Assembly (NCBI RefSeq): GCF_020400725.1
Contig: NZ_JAINVG010000016.1
Coordinates: 1-64,000, forward strand
Source of the DNA: Streptomyces sp. NK15101
GTDB lineage: Bacteria > Actinomycetota > Actinomycetes > Streptomycetales > Streptomycetaceae
DNA length: 64,000 nt
Reading direction: 5' to 3'
The stretch's first letter is position 1. Every line of letters starts with the position of its first letter. Shown piece by piece: positions 1 through 7,774 of this stretch. The notes below the pieces were generated by a model. It worked only from the letters and a program-made list of their open reading frames with translations, was not told the origin of the DNA and did no database searches. The position numbers and the translations under genes are program-made.

Positions 1-59
1 GGCGCCTGGGCGCGTTCCAGCAGGAACGCGATGCGGTCCAGCGCGGCGACGGGGTCCAC
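1..59 (-). CDS. PHP-domain / PolX-like protein, 5' end only
   Basis: Only the first 19 or so codons lie in the window. They read V-D-P-V-A-A-L-D-R-I-A-F-L-L-E-R-A-Q-A, which I recognise as the usual N-terminus of Streptomyces PHP-domain proteins with a helix-hairpin-helix region (PolX-like, DNA repair or phosphoesterase role). The GTG start is preceded at 6 nt by a GAGGAGG ribosome site that overlaps the stop of the upstream phosphatase gene. The two genes are therefore probably co-transcribed. The catalytic PHP part is outside the window, so function rests on a short N-terminal match. Confidence 0.6.
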   Translation of the reverse strand, partial: MDPVAALDRIAFLLERAQA

Positions 60-69
60 GGCGGCCTCC

Positions 70-2163
70 TCATCCACCGCCGGGGCCGGACCGGACCGCC
101 ACCGGCACGGGCCCGATCTCGCACCACACCGCCTTGCCCTCGCCGCGCGGCTCCACTCCCCACCGGGAGGCCAGCGCGTCGATCAGGAGCAGCCCCCGGC
201 CCGAGGTGGCGGCCTCGCCGGGGGTGCGCCGTCGGGGCCAGGCGCTCGACCGGTCCTGCACCGAGAGCCGTACCCGCCGCACCGGCTCGGGCAGCACCTC
301 CAGCGTCAGCACCGCTCCGCCCTCGGTGTGCAGCAGCACGTTCACGAGCAGCTCGCCCGTCAACAGCTCGGCGTCGTCGACGATTTCCGGCATGCCCCAG
401 TCGCGCAGCGCCTGCCCGACGGCCGCCCGCGCGTCCGAGAGGCCCTGCGGGTCGGCCTGGTGGATGTACTGGTGGATGCGCGGCGCCCGGTGCGTGCCCG
501 GGTCCGGGCTGCGCCGCAGCACGAGGAGCGCCACGTCGTCGCCCGAGCCCCACCGCTCCCAGAGGCGCTCGGAGAGGTGGTCGGCGAGCGCCTCCGCCTG
601 CGGCGGACCGCTCGCGATCGCCTCGGAGAGCGCGTCGAGACCGGACTCGATGTCCGAGCCGGGCTGTTCGACGAGACCGTCCGTGCAGAGCACCAGCGTC
701 TCGCCGGGCACGAGGTCGAGCCGTGTCTCCGGGAACTCCTCGTCGCCGAACACGGTCGCCAGGCCCAGTGGGAGCCCGCCCCGCAGCTTCGGCTGCCCGA
801 CCCGGCCGTCGGTGTGCCGGATCAGCGGGCCGAGATGTCCGGCCCGTACGGCGCGAAGGGTACCGCTCGCCAGGTCCGCCTGCGCGTACGTGCAGGTCGC
901 GAAGCGGTTGGTGTCCAGCTCGGCGAGAAACCGGGAGGCGCGGGCGAGGACGGTCGACGGGGCGTGCCCCTCGCCGGCGTACGCGCGCAGGGCGATCCGC
1001 AGCTGCCCCATGATGGCGGCGGCGTGCGTGTCGTGGCCCTGGACGTCGCCGACGACGATCCCGACCCGGCCGCGCGGCAGCGGGATCACGTCGTACCAGT
1101 CGCCGCCGACCTGCCGTCCGCTCCACGCCGCGTGGTAGCGGACGGCGATCTCGCCGCCGGTGAACTGCGGGATCCGGCGCGGCAGCATCGTCGCCTGGAG
1201 GCCGGTGGCCAACTCCCGCTCCTCGTCGAAGAGGATCGCCCGCTGGAGCGACTGGGCGACGATCGCCGCGAGGCCGAGCGCGAGGTTGCGCTCGTCGGCG
1301 TTGAAGGAGGTGCGGCCCCGGTAGAACAGGGCCATGCCGCCGAGCGAACGCGCCTGCGCCACCAGCGGGAGGTAGCAGGCGGCCCGGAACTGCAGGTGCG
1401 CCAGGTAGGGGGCGAGCTCGGGGAAGTCCCGCCCCAGCGAAGGGAACGAGGAGACGAACCGGGGCCGCCCGCTCAGCACCGCCTCGGCCAGCGGCAGTCT
1501 CCGGTCGAGGCGGCGGCTGCGGAAGTCGCTGAGGACGTCGAGGGACTCCCCGCTGAGCGCGATGACGTTGAGCGAGCCGTTCTCGACGAGGCCGAGCGCG
1601 AGACCGTCCGCGCCGAGCCGGGCGAGGCCGCCCGGGCCGGTCAGGGCGGCGGTCACGTCGTCCACGGTCACCGCGCGCGACAGCGCGTTCGTCGTCCGCT
1701 CGACGATGCTCGTCTGGACCGCGCGCCGCTTCTCCAGCTCCTGCACGAAGGCGAAGTGCGCGACCTCGGCGGTCGTGTCCCGCACGACGCCGACGATCCG
1801 CCGGGCCCGGCCGTCCGGCGAGCGCAGGATCCGCGCCTGTACATGCGTCCAGTGGGGTGACCCGTCGGCCTGCGGGATGGGGAAGTGCGCCGTGTACGAG
1901 ACCGCGCCGCCGCGTACGGCCTGCCGCACGACGTCCTCCAGCTTGACCTGCTCGTCGGGCGCCAGGCGCGTCACGATCGACACCGGTCGCCCGTCGAAGG
2001 CGTCCGGGGACACGCCGAAGATCAGCAGCCCGGACTCGTCGACATCGATGGTGCCCGTGTCGAGATCCCAGTCGAAGCTGCCGGTCCGGTTCATGGCGAG
2101 CCACTCGGCGGGCCCGATCTCGCCACTGCGCGTACGCCGGTCGTCATCGGTCATCCTCCCCAT
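70..2163 (-). CDS. PAS/GAF SpoIIE-type PP2C phosphatase with ATPase domain
   Basis: About 697 residues. A PAS-like region comes first (around residues 15-130, containing GSFDWDLDTG and a PAC-like RRIVGVVRDTT). A GAF domain follows (about 150-310), then a SpoIIE/PP2C phosphatase domain with GGDWYDVIPL, VGDVQGHD and the acidic VLCTDGLVE motif. A C-terminal HATPase_c anti-sigma-like domain has the ELLVNVLLHT N-box and RGLLLIDALA. Such proteins dephosphorylate anti-anti-sigma factors, and the ATPase module resembles RsbW. The start is taken at the ATG at 2163; an in-frame ATG nine bases inside, at 2154, is an alternative. The gene is divergent from the SARP gene. The signal sensed is unknown. Confidence 0.9.
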   Translation of the reverse strand: MGRMTDDDRRTRSGEIGPAEWLAMNRTGSFDWDLDTGTIDVDESGLLIFGVSPDAFDGRPVSIVTRLAPDEQVKLEDVVRQAVRGGAVSYTAHFPIPQADGSPHWTHVQARILRSPDGRARRIVGVVRDTTAEVAHFAFVQELEKRRAVQTSIVERTTNALSRAVTVDDVTAALTGPGGLARLGADGLALGLVENGSLNVIALSGESLDVLSDFRSRRLDRRLPLAEAVLSGRPRFVSSFPSLGRDFPELAPYLAHLQFRAACYLPLVAQARSLGGMALFYRGRTSFNADERNLALGLAAIVAQSLQRAILFDEERELATGLQATMLPRRIPQFTGGEIAVRYHAAWSGRQVGGDWYDVIPLPRGRVGIVVGDVQGHDTHAAAIMGQLRIALRAYAGEGHAPSTVLARASRFLAELDTNRFATCTYAQADLASGTLRAVRAGHLGPLIRHTDGRVGQPKLRGGLPLGLATVFGDEEFPETRLDLVPGETLVLCTDGLVEQPGSDIESGLDALSEAIASGPPQAEALADHLSERLWERWGSGDDVALLVLRRSPDPGTHRAPRIHQYIHQADPQGLSDARAAVGQALRDWGMPEIVDDAELLTGELLVNVLLHTEGGAVLTLEVLPEPVRRVRLSVQDRSSAWPRRRTPGEAATSGRGLLLIDALASRWGVEPRGEGKAVWCEIGPVPVAVRSGPGGG

Positions 2164-2305
2164 TGTCGAACCCGCACCCCGCGGACGCCATGGCGGTGAC
2201 ACGGCGTGGCGCGAGTTCGCCGCGACGGAGGAGGACGGGGCGGACGGAGCCCCCCGGAGCCGGACCGTGGGCGGTCGGGGCCGTCCGGATCGAGCCGGGC
2301 CGAGT

Positions 2306-2337
2306 CGAGAGGGCGAGAGGGCGAGAGGGCGAGAGGG
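2306..2337. repeat. 8-bp tandem repeat (CGAGAGGG)x4 in a divergent promoter region
   Basis: Four exact head-to-tail copies of CGAGAGGG lie between the SpoIIE-type gene (minus) and the SARP gene (plus), ending about 41 bases before the GTG start of the latter. Copy-number slippage would change spacing upstream of both genes. No clear -35/-10 pair could be placed with confidence in the 215-base divergent region. Confidence 0.85.
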
Positions 2338-2378
2338 CGACGGAATCCCCACGCCCCGCGCCGGGGCAGAATGGGCCG

Positions 2379-5300
2379 GTGCAGCCGCCCTACCGTGTTC
2401 TCGGTCCGTGCCAGGCCTTCCGTACCGACGACGGGACGGAGGCGGTCCTGAACGGTGCCCGGCTCCGGGCCCTCCTCACCGCGCTCGCCGCGGCCGGCGG
2501 CCGCGCGGTGGACCCCGGCGCGCTGATCGACCAGGTGTGGGCCGACGGCGACCCGGCCGACGACCAGGACCGTACGGCGGCGCTCCAGGCCCTCGTCGGC
2601 CGCCTGCGCCGGGCCCTCGGCCGCGAGGCCGTCGTCTCCGCCCCCGGCGGCTACCGGCTGGCCGCCGACCCCGACGCCGTCGACCTGCACCGCTTCGAAC
2701 GGCTCGCCGGCGAAGGCGCCGCCGCCCTCGCCGCCGGCCACGCCGAACGGGCGGCCGCCCTCCTCGACGAGGCCCTGGGCCTCTGGCGCGGCCCCGCCCT
2801 CGCGGATCTGCCCGGCCGGGACACCGACCCCCTGGTCGTACGGGTCGAGCAGCGGCACGCGCAGGCGCGGCGCGACCGGCTCGCCGCCGACCTGGCCCTC
2901 GGCCGGGCCGAGGCCGTGCTCGCGCCCCTCGCCGCGCTCGCCGCCGGGCAGCCGCTCGACGAACCCCTCCAGGCCCTGCGGATCCGCGCCCTGCGCGCGG
3001 CCGGACGGCCCGCCGAGGCCCTCGCCGCGTACGAGGAGGTGCGCACGGCCCTCGCGGGCCGGCTCGGCACGGACCCGGGGCCGGAACTGCGCTCCCTGCA
3101 CGCCGAACTCCTCACGGAGGACGGGCCCGTGCCGCGCCGGCCGGCCGCTCCGTCCGCGCCGGCCGGCACCCTTCCCGCCCGCCTGAACTCCTTCATCGGC
3201 CGGACCGACGAACTGGACTCGCTCGCCGCCGCCTGGGACGGGCGGCGGCTCGTCACCCTCACCGGGCCGGGCGGCGTGGGCAAGACGCGGCTCGCCCTGG
3301 AGGCGGCCGGGACGTACGAGGGCCCCGTCCACCTCGCCGAACTCGCCTCCGTGCGCGGGGAGTCCACGGTCGCCGCCGCCGTCCTCACCGCGCTCGGGGC
3401 CCGCGAGACCCAGCTCTGGCACACCCCGGCCGTTCCCCCGGCCGACCCGAAGGACCGGTTCGCGACCCTCGTCGAGCACTGCGCCGGGCGCCGGATGCTG
3501 CTGGTCCTCGACAACTGCGAGCACGTCGTCGCCGAGGCGGCCGGGCTCGCGCACGCACTGCTCACGCGCTGCCCGGGCGTGACCGTCCTCGCGACGAGCC
3601 GCGAACCCCTGGGCGTGCCGGGGGAGGAGGTGCGGCCGCTCGGCCCGCTGCCCGTGGACATGGCGCTGCGGCTCCTCGGAGAGCGGGGCGCGGCCGCGCG
3701 CCCGGGGTTCCGGGTGGCGGAGGACCCGGCGGCGGCGGAGGAGATCTGCCGCCGGCTCGACGGGCTGCCACTGGCCGTCGAACTGGCGGCGGCGCGGCTG
3801 CGGATGCTGTCGGCACGTCAGATCGCGGACCGGCTCGACGACCGGTTCCGCCTGCTGACCTCGGGCGCGCGGACGGCGCTGCCGCGTCAGCAGACCCTGC
3901 GGGCGGTGGTGGACTGGTCCTGGGAGCTCCTCGACGAGGCCGAACGGGCGGTGCTGCGGCGGCTCGCGGTCTTCACGGGCGGGTGCGACCTGACGGCGGC
4001 GGAGGCGGTGTGCGCGGGGGCGGCCGCGGAGGGGGAGGTGCGGGACGCGGCGGGTGCCGAGGTGCCGCAGGGCCCGGCGGGTGCGCGGGGCGTCGACGTG
4101 CCCGCCACCGACGTCCTGGACGTGCTCGGTGCTCTGGTCGACAAGTCGCTGGTGGTGGCCGCGCCCGACGGCGGTGGGATGCGTTTCCGGCTCCTGGAGA
4201 CCGTGGCCGAGTACGCGGGGGAGCGGCTGGACGAGGCCGGGGAGCGGGCGGCGGCGGAGCGGCGGCACCTCACGTACCACCGGGAACTCGCCCGCCGGAC
4301 CGAACCGGAGCTGCGCGGTCCCGGCCAGGTCCACGCCATCGCCCGCTTCGAACGGGAGCACGACAACCTGCGCGGCGCCCTCCGGACGGCCGTGGCGCTC
4401 GGCGACGAGCAGGAGCTGCTCTGCCTGGTCCACGCGCTCAGCTGGTTCTGGCAGCTCCGCAACCACCAGACCGACGCCCGCACCTGGGCCGCCGAGGCCT
4501 GCCGCCTCGGCCCCGACCCCTTCCAGGAGCCCGTCCGCCCCGCCGAGCCGCTGGAAGGCCGCTGCGTGGACGTGCCGCCGCCGTGGACCGGCGAGCGGCT
4601 GTGGGAGGCCCGGCGCGGAGGCCGGCTGTACGCCCTCGCGACCGAGGGCGGCGAGGGCGCCACCGCCCTGGAACGGCCCGAGACCCGCGCCCGGCTCGCG
4701 GCCCTGGTCGCCGCGTACCGCCCCGGACTCCCGCAGACCTGCCGCCAGCCGGGCACGATGTGGTACTTCGCCCGGCTCATGACCGGAGAGCTCACCGGCC
4801 TCGACGAGACCCTGACCCTGATCGTCGACGCCTGCCGCGTCCACGGCAACGGCTGGGACCTGGGCTTCGCCCTCCTCATGCGGGCCAAGCTCGTCGGCCG
4901 GGGCGCCGACGCCACCGAGGCGCTCGCCCTCTTCGAGGCCGCCGGGGACTCCTGGGGGATCGCGGAGTCCCTCGCCGCCCGGGGCGAGGCCTACGAGCGC
5001 GAGGGCCGGCCGGCCGAGGCGGCGGCCGACTTCGAGCGCGCCACCGACGCCGCCGCCCGCGTCGGAGCACGCTCCCAGGTGCCCGTCTTCACGGCGCGCC
5101 TCGCGGCCGTACGGCTCCGGCTCCGGCCGGAGGGGGACGCGGCGGCCGAGCGGCTCCTGGCCGAGGCGGCCGACGAGGCCGGACGGTGGGGCGCCGAGGC
5201 CGCCGGCGGCGCCAGGCTGCTGCTCGCCCAGCACTACGGCCACACCGGGCGCACCGCCCTCGCCCGCGCACAGCTCTCCCGCCTGGAGGAGGAGTTCGGG

Positions 5301-5747
5301 GACGTCACCCCCGCCCTCTTCTGGGGGCTCCTCGGCGGGACGTGGGCGTGGCTCGACTGCCTCGACGGCGCCCACGACCGGGCCCTGTCACGCCTCGCCC
5401 GGGCCGTCGTGGACATCGAGACCCTCGCCCACCTGGTCGCCCCGCACCTCGTCGTCGCCCAGTTCGGGACCGCCGCCTGGGCCCGTGGCGGCCGTGGCGC
5501 GCCGGGCGACGCCGAGACGGGGGTCCGGCTCCTCGGCGCGTACGACGCCCACGCCGGCTCCGACACGGGCGGCGGCTTCCGTCCCTTCACCCCGCAGACC
5601 GAGGCCGCGATCCGTGCCCGCGCCGAGGCGGTGCTCCGCGCGGCCCTGTCCCCGGAGGCGTACGCCCGTGGCCACGAGGAGGGCGCCGGCCTGTCCCTCA
5701 GGGCGGCAGCCGCCCTGGTCCGGGACCGGGAGGACCCCGGCCGGTGA
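2379..5747 (+). CDS. AfsR/SARP-family regulator with NB-ARC ATPase
   Basis: 1,122 residues from a GTG at 2379, chosen because VQPPYRVLGPCQAF is the usual beginning of the OmpR-type winged helix. Domains in order: trans_reg_C DNA-binding domain (about 1-95, ending VSAPGGYRLA), BTAD bacterial activator domain (about 100-245), AAA/NB-ARC ATPase with Walker A GPGGVGKT near residue 295 and Walker B MLLVLDNCEHV, then a tetratricopeptide-like C-terminal half. AfsR-type proteins activate secondary-metabolism or small sigma-like genes, often after phosphorylation. No biosynthetic cluster adjoins, so its target is unknown. The divergent region upstream holds an 8-bp tandem repeat. Confidence 0.9.
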   Translation: MQPPYRVLGPCQAFRTDDGTEAVLNGARLRALLTALAAAGGRAVDPGALIDQVWADGDPADDQDRTAALQALVGRLRRALGREAVVSAPGGYRLAADPDAVDLHRFERLAGEGAAALAAGHAERAAALLDEALGLWRGPALADLPGRDTDPLVVRVEQRHAQARRDRLAADLALGRAEAVLAPLAALAAGQPLDEPLQALRIRALRAAGRPAEALAAYEEVRTALAGRLGTDPGPELRSLHAELLTEDGPVPRRPAAPSAPAGTLPARLNSFIGRTDELDSLAAAWDGRRLVTLTGPGGVGKTRLALEAAGTYEGPVHLAELASVRGESTVAAAVLTALGARETQLWHTPAVPPADPKDRFATLVEHCAGRRMLLVLDNCEHVVAEAAGLAHALLTRCPGVTVLATSREPLGVPGEEVRPLGPLPVDMALRLLGERGAAARPGFRVAEDPAAAEEICRRLDGLPLAVELAAARLRMLSARQIADRLDDRFRLLTSGARTALPRQQTLRAVVDWSWELLDEAERAVLRRLAVFTGGCDLTAAEAVCAGAAAEGEVRDAAGAEVPQGPAGARGVDVPATDVLDVLGALVDKSLVVAAPDGGGMRFRLLETVAEYAGERLDEAGERAAAERRHLTYHRELARRTEPELRGPGQVHAIARFEREHDNLRGALRTAVALGDEQELLCLVHALSWFWQLRNHQTDARTWAAEACRLGPDPFQEPVRPAEPLEGRCVDVPPPWTGERLWEARRGGRLYALATEGGEGATALERPETRARLAALVAAYRPGLPQTCRQPGTMWYFARLMTGELTGLDETLTLIVDACRVHGNGWDLGFALLMRAKLVGRGADATEALALFEAAGDSWGIAESLAARGEAYEREGRPAEAAADFERATDAAARVGARSQVPVFTARLAAVRLRLRPEGDAAAERLLAEAADEAGRWGAEAAGGARLLLAQHYGHTGRTALARAQLSRLEEEFGDVTPALFWGLLGGTWAWLDCLDGAHDRALSRLARAVVDIETLAHLVAPHLVVAQFGTAAWARGGRGAPGDAETGVRLLGAYDAHAGSDTGGGFRPFTPQTEAAIRARAEAVLRAALSPEAYARGHEEGAGLSLRAAAALVRDREDPGR

Positions 5748-5786
5748 CCCGGCCCGCGGTGACGTGACCGGACGCCGGGGCCCGGG

Positions 5787-6044
5787 TCAATCGCCGGTGA
5801 GGCCCCAGAAGCACAGCTCCGCCGGGCCGCCCCCGGCACCGTGGACGACCGTGCAGCAGCCGGAGCCGCGGTCGACCGGAGGGAACCAGCCGTCACCGGC
5901 CCGCTTCAGGGCCTGCTCGACCACCTCCCGCACGGGCCGCGCCGTCCCGAACAGTTCGACGGCTTCCGCCCCCTCGACCACCCTCACGTCGCCGGGCTCC
6001 TCCATGTCCTCCTCGCAGCGGACCACGCGCTCGACGTCCAGCAC
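5787..6044 (-). CDS. small conserved Streptomyces hypothetical protein, 5' end uncertain
   Basis: 85 residues from a GTG at 6044, ending ELCFWGLTGD, an ending I associate with a family of small Streptomyces hypothetical proteins. Coding-like sequence continues upstream in the same frame to about 6210 (translation includes FTSYRRSEQDALDELREEVF and EAGVETLAALTASGWLEEE), but no ATG or GTG is found in that frame there. Either the gene begins internally at 6044, with a GGAGGAGG about 12 nt upstream, or the true 5' part has lost its start or been frameshifted. Function unknown. Confidence 0.5.
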   Translation of the reverse strand: MLDVERVVRCEEDMEEPGDVRVVEGAEAVELFGTARPVREVVEQALKRAGDGWFPPVDRGSGCCTVVHGAGGGPAELCFWGLTGD

Positions 6045-6244
6045 GGAATGCGCAGGCTCCTCCTCCAGCCAACCGCTCGCCGTCAGCGCCGCCAGGGTCT
6101 CGACGCCCGCTTCCCGGTAGTACGCGGCATCACCGGCGAAGACCTCTTCGCGAAGCTCGTCCAGCGCGTCCTGCTCGCTGCGCCGGTAAGACGTGAAGCA
6201 CGACCACCTGCTCGCTCCCGTGCCCGCGCACCTTACCGGCGGCC

Positions 6245-6301
6245 AGGGCCCGCCTTCCGGATCGGGTCCCGCCGGCCCGGCATGATCCGAAAGGCGGCCC
6301 T
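6245..6301 (-). terminator. long imperfect inverted repeat, likely terminator
   Basis: AGGGCCCGCCTTCCGGATC on the left pairs with GATCCGAAAGGCGGCCCT on the right, giving a stem of about 17 bp with one mismatch and one bulge. It lies right at the stop codon of the siderophore-interacting protein gene. The left arm recurs almost exactly at 25015-25036. Confidence 0.6.
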
Positions 6302-7163
6302 AGGACAGCGACAGGCGTTCGCGGGCCTCGGCCAGGTCCTCCGGGGTCGGTGCGTCGTCCTGGGCGAGGCGGCGGCGCCAGTAGCCGGTGAAGTGGACCG
6401 AGCGCCGGTCGACACCCCGCTCCTCGACGAGGTGCCGCCGCAGTCCGCGCACCGCCGAGGCCTCGCCCGCCAGCCAGGCGTACGGCCGACCGGCCGGCAG
6501 GCCGTCCGGCAGGCCGTCCGCCCGCACGGCCTCGGCGGGCGAGTCGCCGTCGCGCAGGTACCGCACGGTCAGGTCGCCGGCCGTCGGCAGCGGCTGCTCC
6601 TCGGCCGCGTCGGGCACCTGGACGTACGCGAGGGCCCGGTGCCCCGGGGGCAGCGCGGCGACGACCGTGGCGAGCGCGGGCAGCGCGCAGGCGTCGGCGT
6701 ACAGGAACGTCCAGTCGCCCGCGCCCGGATCGACGGGGACCGCGAACGCCGCCGACGGCCCGAACATGCCCAGCGCGTCCCCGGGACGCGCGGACCGCGC
6801 CCAGCGTGTCGCGGGGCCCGCCTCCTCGTCCTCGCCGTGGAGGAAGAAGTCGACGTCGACGGTCCCGGCCGCCGGGTCGTGCGCCCGGAGGGTATAGCTC
6901 CGCATCCAGGGGCGTTCTTCCTCCGGCAGCGCCGCGTAGGCCCCGTACCAGCGCATGACGTCGCCGTCGGGCCCGGGCGCCGGCAGCACCGGCTCGGCCT
7001 GGCCCGGCCGGGGGAAGAACAGCTTCACCTGCTGGTCCGGGCCCGCGAGGGCGAAGCCGTCGAGGCTCGGGGCGCCGAGGGTGACCCGGCGCATGCGCCG
7101 GGTCACCGGCCGGACGGCGGTCACCCGCAGTCGGTGCAGGGGCAGGGGCAGCGGCTGGGACAT
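6300..7163 (-). CDS. siderophore-interacting protein (SIP), FAD-binding ferric reductase family
   Basis: 287 residues from ATG 7163, with GAGGAG six bases upstream. The N-terminal half is the flavin-binding beta barrel: the RSYTLR motif (RxYT signature) is at about residue 85. The C-terminal half is the NAD(P)H-binding SIP domain with YAWLAGEASAVRGLRRHL and the family ending TGYWRRRLAQDD. Members reduce ferric siderophores in the cytoplasm. No siderophore biosynthesis or transport gene adjoins, and no DmdR/IdeR-type iron box is visible upstream, so iron regulation is not supported here. Confidence 0.9.
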   Translation of the reverse strand: MSQPLPLPLHRLRVTAVRPVTRRMRRVTLGAPSLDGFALAGPDQQVKLFFPRPGQAEPVLPAPGPDGDVMRWYGAYAALPEEERPWMRSYTLRAHDPAAGTVDVDFFLHGEDEEAGPATRWARSARPGDALGMFGPSAAFAVPVDPGAGDWTFLYADACALPALATVVAALPPGHRALAYVQVPDAAEEQPLPTAGDLTVRYLRDGDSPAEAVRADGLPDGLPAGRPYAWLAGEASAVRGLRRHLVEERGVDRRSVHFTGYWRRRLAQDDAPTPEDLAEARERLSLS

Positions 7164-7358
7164 CGTCGGCTCCTCGGACGGGGCGGGCTGGGCCCCCACG
7201 TTCCCCGGCCCCGTCGACACGCCGCCGACAGCCCGTCGACACGGGGTGACCGCGGGGGCGCCGCGGCCGGTCCGGATGCGGCGGGGCGCGGCCCCGGATG
7301 CGCGCACGGGGAGCGGACACGAGAATGGCGAGTGCCGGACGAACACGTAGGAGGCGGC

Positions 7359-7562
7359 ATGAACGCTGAGCCCGACAAGACGTTCCTGGGGGAGCGTCCG
7401 ACGCCCGACAGGCAGCTGCACGCCGGCCCGGAGGGCGGCGAGTTCACGGCCGAGGACCTGGTCCTCGCCTCCGGCCGTGACGTGAATCCGAAGACCCTCG
7501 CCTGGGCGGAACGCCGCATGGCGGAGAAGGGGCGCGCCTCCATGGAGGAGCTCCTGCCGTAG
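7359..7562 (+). CDS. small conserved hypothetical protein, 67 aa
   Basis: 67 residues from an ATG with GTAGGAGG four to five bases upstream, a strong ribosome site that supports a real gene. The protein is hydrophilic with no membrane segment; the C-terminal part (NPKTLAWAERRMAEKG, then MEELLP) looks helical. I do not recognise a functional family. It is divergent from the siderophore-interacting protein gene (195 bases apart). Confidence 0.65.
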   Translation: MNAEPDKTFLGERPTPDRQLHAGPEGGEFTAEDLVLASGRDVNPKTLAWAERRMAEKGRASMEELLP

Positions 7563-7676
7563 GACCCGGCCGGCCTTCGGGCCGGTTCTCGTCCTTTCCC
7601 TCCCGCGGACCCCGGATCGGTCGCACCGAGCCGGGGTCTCGGGCGTCCCGGGCGAGTCCCGAGGCTTCCGCATTTA

Positions 7677-7690
7677 TGGAACACGTTCTA
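7677..7690. promoter_or_regulatory. KstR-consensus operator-like palindrome
   Basis: TGGAACACGTTCTA fits the published KstR consensus TNNAACNNGTTNNA at every fixed position. KstR is the TetR repressor of cholesterol catabolism in mycobacteria and rhodococci. The site is 85 bases upstream of an acyl-CoA dehydrogenase resembling FadE26, which strengthens the reading. A flanking repeat (ACACG-N6-CGTGT) overlaps it. Confidence 0.5.
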
Positions 7691-7774
7691 CCGTGTCCGC
7701 CGTCGCGCGCCGCACCGCACGGGGACGCAGCGGACGCCGCAGGACGCCACCGGACGCCGCCACGGGAGGACGCC

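Noticed and set aside
31..1860. Long open frame on the plus strand opposite the SpoIIE gene
   Set aside because: It is a GC-bias shadow: the minus strand shows clear PAS, GAF, PP2C and ATPase motifs, while the plus reading has no recognisable domain.
2151..5375. Long open frame opposite the SARP gene
   Set aside because: Low-complexity Gly/Arg-rich translation without motifs; the plus strand encodes a complete SARP/NB-ARC protein.
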